A DNA stretch of 64,000 nt from Trema orientale. Its lineage: Eukaryota; Streptophyta; Magnoliopsida; Rosales; Cannabaceae. Every line of letters begins with the position of its first letter. The stretch's first letter is position 1. A program made the position numbers and the translations under genes. The notes below the pieces were generated by a model, which saw only the letters and a program-made list of their open reading frames with translations, searched no databases and was not told where the DNA came from. The stretch is taken from assembly GCA_002914845.1 (NCBI GenBank), contig JXTC01000022.1:785272-849271 (forward strand), given 5' to 3'. Shown piece after piece: positions 36,671 to 50,473 of the stretch.

Positions 36671-39600
36671 ATGGCGTCCTTTAAGGTAACTTTGAAACCC
36701 TCCCAAGAATTTTCCCCCAATTATGCATTGTCACACAATTCAATTAGGGTTTCTACTCGGATATATATATATATATATATATGTATATGTATATCTATAG
36801 ATGTATATATGTATACGTTTAAGGCATACTGTTTACGACTCGGTTAATTTTCCCCCAATTCTTACATTTTGAGACAATCATTAGGGTTTCTACTCTGATA
36901 TATGAATATATGTGTGTGTGTATATATATATATAGATATGTGTAAGCGTATCGTTTACGACTAAATTATCTGTTTCTGTTCAAATTTGGATCGGGAACAG
37001 AATACGAAGCAGAATCTTCAAAGAAGCAAAATGGAGGTCTCTAAGGTAAGTGAAAGGCAGCCCTGAGGTTTCTTTCTTCTTTCTTTTTATTTTTCATTTT
37101 TTTTAATTTTTTTTGGGAATATTTAGATAACTCAACTTTGCCATTTATGAAATTTTTTTTTTCTTGTTTTTCGATTAAATCAAAGGTGAAAGTCGGCATT
37201 AGTCCAAGCGGACTAGGCAGAGATAATCGAACTCGAACCAGCTGTAAGAGATCTGTGTGTTTTATTTTGTCCAAAACCTTTTTTCTTTTCGTCTTCTTGA
37301 ATTCCAACTTTTTAAAATGTTTTAATTGGACAGCTGGTGCCAGAATTTTTAAGATCTATTCGGAAAATGAAGCTGCTGAGACGGATTCTCGTACCAGGTA
37401 ATCGTAGTTTCAACACCAGAAGTTTGTAGTGGGTTTATCTTATTGAATGTGAGATAATATGAATTTCTGGGAAATTCTTTCTTTCTGTGTTTTCTAAAGG
37501 AAATGTTGTCTTTTTTACTATTTTCTAAACTCCTTTTCCCCGGCTTGTATGGTAAAAGGAAATCTATCCCACTTAACAAAGGGTCTACTTTGGCCAGTAC
37601 AACTTGTCAAAAGGTATTACATCGTTCCCATGTTCTTTTAAATGCCTGGCAGTCTGTAGAAGTTGTGCATTCTAACAAGCCATGCTTGTTCTTTGTCTGT
37701 CTGTATTCTATCAAGGGTGTTTTGAAAAGTATGGAAACGAGGAAAGGCAAAAATGATACTTCTGGTAAGGCCTAGACTAGACTTGTATTGTAAAGCTTCA
37801 GAATTTCTTTTCTGAACTACATTTTCCCTTTTCTAGCAAAAACAAATGTTGGAAGAAGAGCATTGGCTGATGTCAGCAATAGTAACATCATTTCTTCAAG
37901 GAACTTAGTACGTCATAGCTCCAAACCCTCGTAAGTATCACTGTTTCTTGTGTTTCTTTCTTTGCATAAATAGTGGTTGTATCAATTCCCTTCAACTAAA
38001 TGTTTCTCTGCACATAACCATGCATAAAAACAAGTATGCTCTGTATCTGTGGCATGCTATACATTCGTACAATGTTATGTCTTTTAACATACACAGACAT
38101 CTATATATATTTATTGATCTTCTTTGATGGTGTTTGATTTCCCCTTTGCTTTTGTATCTTTAGAGTATCAGCAAGTGTGGGCACTGGGACTGTGAATGTA
38201 TCATCAAGGAAATCATTTCAGGTGTAAATATATACTTCAACGTTCTTTATTGCACCAAATGTTTTTAGCTATGAAATGTGTAGATTAGTGCATTGTCTTC
38301 TACTTGAGTTGCCTCCTTTTAGGTACTCATTCCATTTAGGCTTGAGCTAGAAAGAGACTGATTTAATTCTTGTAGTCAATTACCATAAGCATTATAACTG
38401 CATTAAAAAGAAGAATAGAATATAAAAAAGACTTATCTGAAATCTTCTCTTATTTAAACTGGAAAGAAAGTTCGGGAAAATCAAGTTTCCTGTGGGAGGC
38501 AGGTCATAGAGATAAACATGAAAAGTATATATTTGAGTTTTAACATTTCAGAAAACCATTTCTTTGTATTATAGCATTGATATCATTATTATTTAAGAGG
38601 GAAAAAAAAAAGAATCTGTACAGGCTTAGAAATTACAAGATTTATGATTCTACTGATTGGCCATCATTTGCCTTCCACTCTGAAGAAGTGGAATACACTT
38701 TTTCTTTTGCTTTAGTGGTTGGTGAAGTTTCTTCCTTCACCTTGCTCTAACTAGGATAAGTATGCAGGGAGGTCTTAGTCAAGGTGGTTCTGGCTTACAT
38801 ACTTCAAAAAAAGGTGATTTTATTCATTTAGAAGCGTACGACTATAATTTGACTAAGCACGTTCAGGTTCTAACTTGTTTCTTTGAACAGTTGGTATAAA
38901 AGATGTTAAGGTCCCTTCAGGTCATCAAAGGACCAAAGCCACGGGACAAACTCGTGAATCTGTTGTTGCAAATGGCAGGTCCGTTCAACTTTTCCATTCG
39001 GTGTGCTACTTTTATTAATCAAAACAGTAGATATTGCGATGCCATTTTATGTAATTTGTTTGTTTTTTTTTTAATATTTTTGTTTTCCGTTTTTTTCCCT
39101 GTGTTTTTAGCTTTGGTGACTGATGTTTCAAAAGTTCTGGATGGCTCACAACTATTAGAACCATAGTTCTTAACAACTTTTATGTTTAACGTCTCAGGAG
39201 GACAAGAGGGACTTCACTCATACCAACAAGGTTTGCTCTTAGAAAATTATTCAGGGTTGATGTGTTATGAATAAAAATGTGTATCAGTTATTGATGTAAT
39301 TCCTTTTCGTATCTTTATTTACTTGAAGGAAGTCTTTTTCTGTTTCAAAGAGGGTGGATCAAGCAGACATCCGAAAGGTTATTCTCATTACTCTATGTAA
39401 TGCCTTATGCAGACTAGAACATATTTTACTGCTCTAATTTTTTTTGTGTCTTTTTTTATTCATACTTTGTCCCCTTCAATTGGAGTTCTAGTTGTGTTAT
39501 TGTGTTTGTCGTTTTTTCCTTGGAACTTTGACCTTCTTTCTTTATCTTTTTGTAGGAAAGTTCTGGAAAGATAGAAGGAAGTGGATGTCCTGGTAATATA

Positions 39601-42600
39601 CAAATATGCATTATTTTTGTAAGGTTTCCATAAGTGTACTGTTTATTACTTAGGATTGTCCTTCCCATGATGACATTTTGAATATTACTCTTGGCTTCAG
39701 TTAACGTTAAAGTTGGCACAAAAATAGTGCCCCGAGTAAGCAATGCTAGGACCCATCTCTGGAGGAATCGAGTGAGTGATGGCTTCATAATAATGTGAGT
39801 AACACTAGTAATGACTCATCCCTCTAGAATTCTTTGGCTGTCTTTTCAAATGTAGCCAAGTTTTGCCGATGTTGCTGCCAGTAATATTGTGTAACAATGT
39901 TCCCTGGATTCTGGAATAGTGCGTGTGTAGGTGGTCTGCGGTAGTAAATTTTGTATTTCATTGGATTAAAATGATTATCAAGAAATATAGCAGATGCTAT
40001 ATATTCATTAAGATAGAAGATGCCATATATTCGTTAAGATAGTAGATGCCATATCGTTAGCAATTTAGCATTTCAATTTTCAAATCTAGAAATATATCAG
40101 GACACATGCAGTTGGAGTTGCATACCAAAAATTAAACGACACATGCATTTAGGACTTAACAGGTGGAGCCAAGAGGAAGTTTCATACTGTAGACCACTCC
40201 CGCTTCTCAGGTTTTCTTTTAAACAATTTAGCATCATTTGTTAAGCGCTTGAACAAACTTCTCTTGGGACATTACTAATACCCCCCTTAATACTTATATT
40301 TTGCATGAATGAACGAAAGTGATATGGATTAAGTGAAACGTAGTAAAAAAAACTGGAAGCAATTATTTTGGATTTTCATTGTACATTTTTTTTAAACCTA
40401 CTTTTTCTAGCATTTTATTCTTGCTGAATTTTTTCAATTGTTTTAACAGAACTAGGACTGTCTATCCACAATTTGATTTACTATCAACACATTTTAAGAC
40501 TTTAGCTGGTGAATGAGTGAAATCAGATGGCTTTCCTTTCCCTAATTTTTTCTCCTCTGTGTGTGTGTGTGTTTTCCTATTTCTTCTTCTCTCCCTCCCC
40601 TTGGTTCTGCATCATTTAGTAACTATTTCTTATTTCGTTGGATCATTGACAAAATATACAAATTCCAGAAACATAGATTACACATGCATATTGTATCTAA
40701 GTTATTAAAGGGTGTTTGCACTTCTTACTACCTGCATTACATATTGGCACTAGGCTTTAAGCTGTTAGTGTCATAGCAAAAGAAAGTACTTTCACTGAAT
40801 TTTCCTAATATGCTTATTACATGATTTATTTTCATGAAATTAGCAATTACGTCGCAAGTGGCCTTAAGCCTATCTCGACTTTGGTTGACCTCAAACAAGA
40901 GTTTGATGAAATCAGATGGTACAAGATATAGAAAAGCAATTGCTAGTTGTATTGCTTTTAAACCGATTTATTAACCAAAAAATATTAGTTTCTGTGGAAA
41001 ACGTGCTATGGATAGATATAGTATTTTTTTTTTTTGGGTGGAGAGTAAGAGCATAATTCATCATTCTGGAATCATTGTGAAGCCTTTTGTTTAGGGTTGC
41101 AAGCCTTCACATTATATATCAGCCATTTTTCCCCTGCCTACCATTTATCAAGAATGCTGAGGGAGAACTTAACGTCTTCAATATTTTTCATGTCGAGTTA
41201 GAACTATTCATTGGTTTGCAAAGTTTAAGCACTATGATCCATAAGCTGAATCCCACCTTTGTTCTTCACATTCTTCCTTTGAAGATATAACTTCAGATAC
41301 GGATTGTCAAGTGGATCTCACATCAATAGATTTACATTTACTGGATGTTATGCAAACAGTCACGTTGACACTCTCAGGCACAGATACATGTGTGTATGCG
41401 TGTATAGATTCCAGTAACCCTAAATAGAGAGGAGAGCAGGCTTTAGTTGCTTTAACCACCTTCACTATTCTGTTAGCTTCTTCTGAAACCAAAAACCTCA
41501 TCCAGTAGATTAACTGTAGTCTATTTCTGTTTTGTAATGCATGTAACAGTTTGTGCTTTATTCATAGATTTCTATCTATTAATAGTTTGCAATGTTTATA
41601 ATCTGGGATCACAGGGGTCAAAGTACTGTGGATTCTCGTACATTGTCACGAAAATCTATCAGGGTATATGACAATTTCTTTCCTTTTTTATTTATTATTT
41701 TTTTTTTTTACAGCTTATCTACTCTCACTTCATTTACCATCCATCCTTTGTTGCTCCAATTTTGTTGCATAGGTTTTGAAGTTATTTCTTCTGGATGACA
41801 AAATAAAACCAATCATTTTAATGCCATTTCTTTCTTTAGTCACTTTGTCTACCATCTGCTGGTTGATTCGTGCAGCACCTCTTTTCAAATATTTGCAGAT
41901 CATTATTTATTGTTTAAAAAAAGGAGATATTAGGAGCAAGTTCAAGTAATATATATTAGTATCACATCTTATTCATTGCATAAGTTGATGTGTTTCTTTT
42001 CTGCTTTAGAGGCTTTCTTGCTTATCTTGACTTTTTTTATTTTGTTTTGTCTTATTATTCTTTTTTTTTTTTTATTTTCTTGACATTTTATACCAATGTC
42101 TTAGTTCAATAGAATTCTGATTGCTGTTGAATGCATATGTAAACTCTTAATTGCTAAGCTCATATTATCACCTAGCTCTCGGGTTTACTCTATTGCTTTC
42201 TCTTTTCAGTTTAATTTTGTGGCTTTAGAGGTTATTTTGCCTGATTTGCAGCATGATTTTAATAACTCGATTTAAATGAATAATCTGTTGTCTACCTGAA
42301 TTACTTTTAAGTTTTTCTCTGCTGTCTTGTCTCTCTTAATTGCCAAGCTATACTTTAACTGTTTTTGCGAGGGAGAGGCATGTGTTCTATTCATGTTCAA
42401 CAATATGTTATATCATTTATGACAGCCAATTGTGAAGACTGCACTTAAGACTTCTGATGCCAAAAGAAATACGAAATCCCACAACACAAGGGATTCAGAA
42501 AAAATGGCAACTAGAACATTATCAAAGAACGAGGATGCAGTGACATTGTCTCATTCTGAAAATATCACACAAGAACCCTTTCCTGGACAACTTCATTCTG

Positions 42601-45570
42601 ATGGTGACTGCAAACCAAGTACATCAGATATTACAAAGAAAAGTTCACGTCGAAGGAGATCTTACACATCTTTATTAGTGGAAGGATCAAAGGTTGAGAT
42701 TACTCTATTTTAATGGTGCTTATGTTCTTTGCCAATTTCAATAACATTTTTCAATTGCATTGTCTTCAGTTACCAGAAGAACTTCATGATGTTATGAAGC
42801 AAGAAAAGTTACCAAGTTTGGATGATGAAGGAAACCAACTAGAAGTTGCCGATTATGTTGATGAGATATATCAGTATTATTGGGTTACAGAGGTGATGAC
42901 TTTTATCTCACTTCCTGAAACTTTAATAGTTTCTGGTACTACATTGTTTTCACCTTATTTTTTCTACCATGTTTTTTCCCAGTAGATAAGAGTAACTCCT
43001 ATTTTTTGAAAATAAAGTAATTTTGTCTTTCTTGCCCCTTGGTGTTGGAAGTTGTCCATTATCACTCGGTTTAATTAGTTATTAATCTTATTTAGTTATG
43101 ACTTGAGAGTCTGTTTATGTGCGAACTAACATTATTTTTGTCTCTTCAATAAAAGGAGAAAATTTTTGTCTATGTGCATTAAAATGGTTTAATTTTGTGT
43201 CTTCAACAGTTGAAAAAGAAATTTAGAAAGAACAAATTAAAAAAAATAAAACACAATAATTCCTTTCTATCGAATGAATAACACAAGTCAGAGAGAGAGA
43301 GAGAGAGAGAGGTTAGCAGAAATCTTTGCTGAGAGCTGCTGTTGCTGTTTACCTGCATGTGCTAGTTCTTAGCTGAGGAATGTTGTATTGATTTTTTCTG
43401 TTGCTGCTGCTGTTGCTCTTTTCCTGCATGAGCTAGTTTTTAGCTGAATATTATATATTTCGTAGTTCTATAACATTTATTTATATTGGATTTCTAGGAC
43501 TAGGGCCTAAACCATTTGCTTGATGATTGCAGGCACAGAATCCACCTCCTGCAAATTACATGTTGACTCAAATAGATACTACACCTCATATGCGGGCTGT
43601 ATTGATCAACTGGTTAATTGAAGTACTTATTTTAACTTTCTGGATGTTTTGATGAGTTGTTCCTCAGGTGTTGTTATCTAATTAAGATATTGCTCATATA
43701 ATTTGCAAAATTGTTTGATAACAGGTACACTATAAATTTGATTTAATGCAAGAAACACTTTATCTCACGATTACATTGTTAGACCGATATCTTTCTCAAG
43801 TCAAAATAAAGAAGAATGAAATGCAGTTGGTTGGCCTTACAGCACTTCTGCTGGCATCAAAGTACGAGGACTCATGGCAATGGATTCCGAGGGTACATAT
43901 TTATGTTTCCAATTTCCATGCTTTTGTTTTAACATGTCTTGGCTAGATATTCATTTTTTCTGATTTTATGTTTTCTATTTGATAAAGGTCAAAGATTTAC
44001 TCAGCATATCAGCCGAGTCATACACAAGGGAGCAGATGCTTGGAATGGTAAGCATTTCCATGTTAATTGAGTATTCTTGTTGGAAATCTCTGTTTTAACC
44101 TCTAAATTGTGTGCTGGCTCTTTAAAAGCTATTTTTATATATTACATATATACAATTGTTTCTTGGGAGGGGGGGGCCAAGGGCTAATTTGCCGTTTTCA
44201 TTGTTATGCTTTTTCTTTTCTAGTTATCTTCCTAGATTGAGTTATCTTTTCTTATATTTATTATAGGAGACTTGCTAAAGAAATAGAAATTCAATTGTTC
44301 ATGAATTCGGAAGACTACCAATTCAGTACTGTGTTGATAGTTTATTTCTCAATGGAAAGTGATGCTTTATACTTGGGTAGTAGTTGTATGGTACCCTTTT
44401 TACCATACAAAAATCATTTCAGCCACCCACTAGATGATGCAAATTGACTAAACCAAAGGCAAAGTACTTATTTTCTTTGTCCGTTGAGGCCCATGATACC
44501 AATACTTATGATAACATAAGATAATACTCGCGTAGTGTTTAGAGGAATGAGACTAGCCATCAGTCGTTAATAGATGAAGGTGATTTTGCAACAATAAAAC
44601 TGAAAATCCTTGTGTAAATCCTTGTGTCACCAGTCCTCAAGTGAAGAATTCAATTTTATATTTTGCAATTTGAAATTAAAAAAAATTGTATTTTGAAACA
44701 AAAAAGGTGACTTGATCAAAAAAGGTGACTTGGTAGTTAACTTATACGATTGTGTCTTATCATAATTTAATGCATCAAAATGATATAAATTGAAGTAGCT
44801 ACCTAAAATGTGCTTTCAACTTCTTTTTTTTTTTTTTTTTTCAGGAGAAGCTTATTCTTAAGCAATTGAAGTTTCGCTTGAATACGCCTACTCCATATGT
44901 CTTCATGTTAAGGTTTCTCAAGGCTGCACAGTCAGACACAAAGGTATGCAACAGCATGCAAAGGATATAACATCAAAATGCAAATGGATAAACTCTGTTA
45001 TGATATAAACCAGAAAAGACAAATTAGAACATAAGAATGTTATCAGAAAGTTTTGTGACAATTATTCAAATATATATATACCTGGATTGGGCAGTCTTTG
45101 TAAGTCAGATTTCAATTAGTTCTAGATCAGATAGTTACATTTACTAACATGATGTTTTGGGGTCATCTACCAGCTTGAACACTTGGCCTTCTACCTCATT
45201 GAGCTCTGCCTGGTTGAATACGAAGCTTTAATGTTTAAATCCTCATTGCTATCTGCATCAGCTATCTATGTTGCACGGTGTACCTTACATATGACTCCTC
45301 CTTGGACTCCACTGCTTTTCCGACATGCACGCTATGAAGTGTCTCAATTAAGGTACTCGTTCTTCTCAGTTCATTGGTTCTGCAACTTTTAACTTCATTT
45401 TGAATTCTACTTAAAGACATTTTGATAATTGCAGAGAATGTGCAGAGATGATGTTACGATTCCAAAAGGCTGCTAGAGTTGGACAGTTACAGGTCACGTA
45501 TGAGAAGTACATGAGACCTGATATGAGTGGTGTTGCAGCTATTAAAACATTGGATAAACTTCCTATCTGA
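36671..45570 (+). CDS. CYCB3-1: cyclin B3;1
   Basis: A 23-exon model, 651 aa, close to the 648 aa I recall for Arabidopsis CYCB3;1. Exons: 36671-36685, 37001-37045, 37186-37243, 37334-37397, 37559-37613, 37716-37764, 37837-37930, 38164-38221, 38768-38813, 38891-38978, 39198-39230, 39329-39377, 39556-39592, 39701-39794, 41615-41663, 42426-42692, 42770-42892, 43533-43622, 43725-43892, 43988-44047, 44845-44943, 45174-45352, 45435-45570. All are GT-AG and phases agree. It activates a mitotic CDK in the nucleus. A destruction box RRALADVSN lies at residues 102-110, followed by a long basic linker. The cyclin N box has MRAVLINWLIE (428-438) and LLDRYLS; the C-terminal cyclin fold ends near 640. The start has a strong context (AACAACAATGGCG). 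The small 5' exons 2-15 are less certain than exons 16-23. Confidence 0.9.
43289..43311. repeat. (GA)n microsatellite in cyclin intron 17
   Basis: A run of GA dinucleotides. Just after it, a block around GCTGTTGCTGTTTACCTGCATG (43330-43375) is repeated with changes at about 43400-43445, a small tandem duplication inside the intron. Confidence 0.8.
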
Positions 45571-47259
45571 TTTCATCCACAGCAAAGATCTCTTTCTATT
45601 GCCTTTTAAAACATGTTATGATTTTAGAAAGTGTGCAAGGTAAAGTCTAAGTTCTTATTACATTAGAATCTTTTGCTCAAAACTGTCTTATGAATTCAGC
45701 ACATCTAATGTTTTTCTTTCAAAGCCTCAGAGTTCTGCTTAGATGTGTAACGGCATTATTTGCGTAGTGATTTTCATACACTGAAGGAGCAAGTACTGAT
45801 GCACGCATGAACCTTGGACATCCTATTAATTCGTCTCATAGAAGCCATGCTTCGTGCTCCTGCTACTTATATTCTTGTGTGAGTTTGGGATTGGCAAAAC
45901 ATGTGCTGAATTTATATTTCGTGGTTTATAGATGTGAGTGAGTACTTTGTATCCTGTACCGGGCATCATGAGTTGTGAGAGTTGCTGTAAACCACTCGTG
46001 TGTAAACCTAGTTTTCTGTACATATTACTATCATACCGATTTATTCCCTAATCTAGGAACTCTACCAGGACAGCCCAACAAAATTGATCTTCATCGCTAG
46101 TTCACATTGTACGTGCCGAGTTTTTTTTCCTTTCTACTTTTCACTTGTCAAAGTCATATTGCCAATATGTTTCAAGATTTAGTTAAAAGAATGGTTTAGA
46201 AAAGTATAAACACTTAATTAGCTTCAATGAGCTACTATTAATTTCGACTACAAATTTTATATGTGGTGTATTAACATAATAACTATATTATGTTAAATAC
46301 TTTTGCCAAAAGAAAGAAATGCCAGCCAAATAGTACAGTAAGTACATTAAATGAGAAAAATAAAAAAGATTAAAATTGTTTGTGTATCTAATATTTATTT
46401 ATTTTGCCGTGCTCTCATGCATTTTCACTGTAAACCAGAATCTTAGACCTGAATCAAGCCTCCCCTCGAGTCACTTCATTGTCTGCGACCCGTAAGTTTT
46501 CTTGCCATTTGATTCTTTGCCCTATAATACCGGCTAAATTTAATTCAGTGGCATTTCTAGAAAGCATCTTGGGCATTCCCAAATTCGGAATTTTATTTTT
46601 TGAATTTATAAGCTAATGCCCATTCCCTAATATTAGTTATGTTCCCATGAAATACTTTCCAATAAAATTAAAAAAGAAATGCTAACAACATTTTTATTGA
46701 ATATTTTATCACACGCTTGTTTTATTTATTAACACGTGTCTTTTTCACTTTTTCACATAAGTTAAAAACAACATGAATTGTTAGTTGATTGTTTTGTTTA
46801 AAAGAAAACACATGTCAATAAAAATGGTGTTAGAATTTCAAATTAAAAGAAGAAAAAATAAATCATTCTCAACTTTGATTGACAAGTGATTTATATAACC
46901 ATATCCAATCTTTCAATTGATCGAGTTTAGTTAGTGCACGTCGTTGTTATCACTGTTTTGAGCAGAAGTTTCCACAATGACCAGCACCAAAAGTTAATGG
47001 CAACGTACCCACTGGCACAGGAGAGAGAAAAAATTTTGTTATAAGAATAACTTGAACTTTTGTTTTTGTCCTGAAGGCACCTTATACCGTTTTTTAAGTG
47101 TCAAATTTGAATAGTAGTTGATTTTAATACAATCGTGATATAAACAACATTTACAAATGCGTTTGTATGTTTAACAATGAACAACTGCTAGCGCTTTAAA
47201 CTCTCTATTTAAAAAATAGTGGTGATAGGTAAGCTCTTATCACTTTATTTTTTTGACAG
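45571..47259. other. 3' flank of cyclin gene and AT-rich intergenic DNA
   Basis: The first several hundred bases are moderately GC-rich and are probably 3' UTR of the cyclin gene. The rest is AT-rich with no recognisable gene or repeat. Confidence 0.45.
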
Positions 47260-48160
47260 ATTACCTTTGAAACCAAGGATTTTTATATTCTTTCTACTTA
47301 GAATACATCTCGTAGGCCTGATTTCAATGATCTCAACAATGACATATGAATAGAAGTCAGTTGCTTGGATGATTGCCTTTCTACCTTCTATTTTTCCCGA
47401 ATTCGTTGATTGCTACACGTCCGAATTTACAATGGAAAAAACTATTGATCGTTATAGGATCACTAAAGAAAAGATTGGTCATCGGGCATCTACGGAACCC
47501 GTGTGCGAATATTTTCTTTTTTAAGAAAAGGCATCGGCATAGGCACAACACAAGCAAATAGGGACAGAAGCGATCTACACCATTTAGCTTGAATGGAAGG
47601 AAAGGTTTCTTCTAGATGTGGCGTCTAGGGGGTTCCCCGTATATCTCATTTGTTAGATGACCTCATACCTTTCGCTAAAGCAAGAGAGTTTCAAAAAGGG
47701 CTTTAAGATAGGATGAATAATCCCGTTCTATATGTACACTATATAGAAGGTTAATAGGATGAATCTAATTAGCTTCCTGAACCACCAACAGTTTACTCCG
47801 GGCATCAGTCCTTACTCCTTTCGACAACAATGCTTTACTTCTATGACACACCAGCACCGATACCGGTTTGGAGAGCGGCTTTTTTTGCCCACTTCTTACT
47901 GACGTGGTGTTCATTTGCAGTTGCTGGTTGGGGCTGTGGGGATGGAAAGAAAGATGAAATGTTTGGGTGGCCTTGGCTAGGGATGGAGACACAGGTTCGT
48001 AGGTAGAGAATACCTAGAGACAACACTGTAATCACCGATTGATGCTCTTCCATCCCAACTGCTGTTTATTGAGCTCAAAGTGGATAAAAAGAGAGGCTTT
48101 TCAATTCGTTTCTCTTTCCTTCCAAATTCAGGAAAGGTGAAAGAAGTTATTCCATAATAT
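47260..48160. other. probable mitochondrial DNA insert (NUMT)
   Basis: This stretch differs from its surroundings. It is less AT-rich, lacks homopolymer runs and has the texture of plant mitochondrial intergenic DNA, for example GTGGCGTCTAGGGGGTTCCC, CCGGGCATCAGTCCTTACTC-like sequence near 47800, and GGAAAGGTTTCTTCTAGATG. No known mitochondrial gene was identified in it. The borders are approximate. Other sources, such as a decayed gene, cannot be excluded. Confidence 0.45.
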
Positions 48161-48286
48161 AAGACTAGGGGAAAACATGGAACTGGTCACTATCGAGTGT
48201 AGTATTTATAGTTTCTGTTTAAAATGTTCTAAGAGATAGGAGAAGTTAAGCTTCCCGTGTCCTTTTATAACAATTTTGCATAGTTT

Positions 48287-48329
<43 letters not shown>

Positions 48330-49448
48330 CATATACACACTTGTCCTCCCCTTGAACGCTATGATTTTTGGGAGATGGGAAAGTCGAGCAAGGTAAAGGA
48401 TGGTAGATCTTTTGGCGTGAAATATTCGGATAATCAATCAAGCAAAGCATGATATGCCAACGCTGTAGAAATTCATTATACCAACGCTAAAGGATGGTAT
48501 CCAAAATTCGAAATATCAATCAAGCAAATGCTCTGTTATGTCAAGAATAATCAGGAATATGTATAACATCCTACTATATTTATAGTGTATGTATATATTT
48601 TGTGACAAATGTTTGAGTGACTTAACCCAAAACCAAAAGTATCTCGACAATGCTAACAATTTATATTGCCCCAAGTAGCTAGTTAATACACCATATAGTG
48701 TTGAAACTACGACTCCACGAGGCATAAGGGTAAGAGCTTCAAGAAATAACAAGAATAATCTTGAAGGAATAAGAACACAAAGCATGAAAGTACCAAGATA
48801 AAATCATTAGCTAGTCCATAGAACAAGATTTTTATCACCGGAAGTGTCCATTGTTACGTCTTTGACCCTATGTCGTGATCTTAGCTCTCCCTCTCTCACT
48901 TTGGGTCAATAAAGATAATGGCAGGTAGCATGGAGACAAGGGAAATGAAGGTCAGAATGAATTGGTAGCACAAGCAAGACCCTTGAGAAATCATCGGCTT
49001 AATGTTCATTATGGTAAGAGTACATGCTTAACCCTCATAAATCATGAGAAACATACAGAGGAAAGAATTAATCGTTTCAAATTTCAATCATCAATTTCTT
49101 CACAGCTCCAACTAAGTATAAAACCAAGATGGGAACAACTCTAGGCAGAAGAACCAACTTGTAGAGTGAGAGAACTAATATCAAAATGAGCTTTACTTAA
49201 AACAATAAGATTTTGCACATAATTATATCCGACCTTATAAGCTCATAAAGGATGCTAAAGCTTCTCTGCCTCCACCAACACAAATTAGTTATATGAACTC
49301 TTCACCATCCTTACCTTCGTATATACAACCCGTGTCTTCCGACAAAAACCATTATTTGCTAATCTACACAAAAGTAATGCACTAACATTTATATATATGT
49401 GTACTAAAAATTTCATTGTATATATTAATGTATAGAGTACCTTACTAG
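48161..49448. other. intergenic with (TA)n microsatellite
   Basis: Contains an uninterrupted TA run of 37 bases (48290-48326) and otherwise unremarkable non-coding DNA. The end of this stretch is the 3' flank of the minus-strand DUF2358 gene. Confidence 0.55.
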
Positions 49449-50473
49449 CTATGAACAAGTAACCAAACCATCTTGTGCAAGCAAGTAGCCTTCTTGATCG
49501 TCCAAAGTTTTCCTCACTGCCCTATAGAACTCCAACCATGAAGATGAATGCCTATCCACCGGACCCCACAAAAACGTTGGATTAGGACTAGCCGGACAGG
49601 CTGCGACCAAATCCAACACCGATGCAGCCGGTTTAAGAGGCTGTGGGAAATTGAACGCCAAGTTGTCAACTTTGTGTTCATAAATTTTGCCATTTCTATC
49701 CAACTTATACCGCGAAGTTCCCTGAAATTGGCCCTTGGCTTCCCATGGAACTCGAGGCACGCCCTTCAGGTTCCATCTAATCAATATCACATTCTCTGAG
49801 GGCTGCCATATCCTGTACACCTCAAGGGAAATCTCTCTGAACAAAATTCTGCCATGGAATCTAAGTGCCCAGAAGATCAATTTGTAATTTTCAATACCAG
49901 TGAATGTGTTTAAAGGGTCTTTAAACGTTATATCATCCCTGTTATACAAAGCCAAATTCACAATAGAATTGTATTAGCTATCGGCCTATCAGGGTTTTAA
50001 ATTATATTAACTCTAGCTATGTTGAAAAACAGGTCTATACCTTTCAAAAAAAAAACAGGTCTACACATATACACACACATAAACGATATCTATCGAGAAA
50101 ATTATCAAATTCTAAAACAGATGTGGAAGAAAATCCAAGTACCCATTTGAGGAAATTACCTGTAAATGTCATAATTGAGGTCTTTGGTGAAGATTAGAGG
50201 GAGGTCTTCACGGAGGGTCCGTACAGCCAGGCCAAGGTTGACATAGAAGTCGTCTTTGGGCTGCTTATCCTGCGCATCCCCGGGAGTGTTAAGCTGCGCA
50301 CTCTTCTCGGCTAAAGGGGTGTGGAGGGTTGTGAGGGAAGAGGGGAGAGAGAGAGGAGAGAGAGAGTTGTTGGGTTTTGTTTGGGACTGGGAGAGTGTTT
50401 GGTGAGTGGGTTTTTCTTTGGACTTGGATTGGAGGAGTAAGGGAGGAGAGAGATTCGGTAGAAGAAAAGCCAT
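49449..50473 (-). CDS. DUF2358 family protein, probably plastid-targeted
   Basis: Two exons on the minus strand, 50473-50160 and 49938-49449, joined at TAC-AG|G with phase preserved, give 267 aa. The first 60 or so residues are rich in Ser, Pro, Gln and Lys with almost no acidic residues before Glu20, typical of a chloroplast transit peptide. The rest matches the plant DUF2358 pattern as I know it: LREDLPLIFTKDLNYDIYR, then DDITFKDPLNTFTGIENYK, then a beta-rich part with RWNLKGVPRVPWEAKGQFQG and a C-terminal DLVAACPASPNP. The fold is SnoaL/NTF2-like, which makes small-molecule binding possible, but no reaction is established. Intron 49939-50159. The gene looks complete and intact. Confidence 0.88.

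Noticed and set aside
49548-49799. Plus-strand open frame within the DUF2358 gene
   Set aside because: Antisense shadow of a conserved exon.
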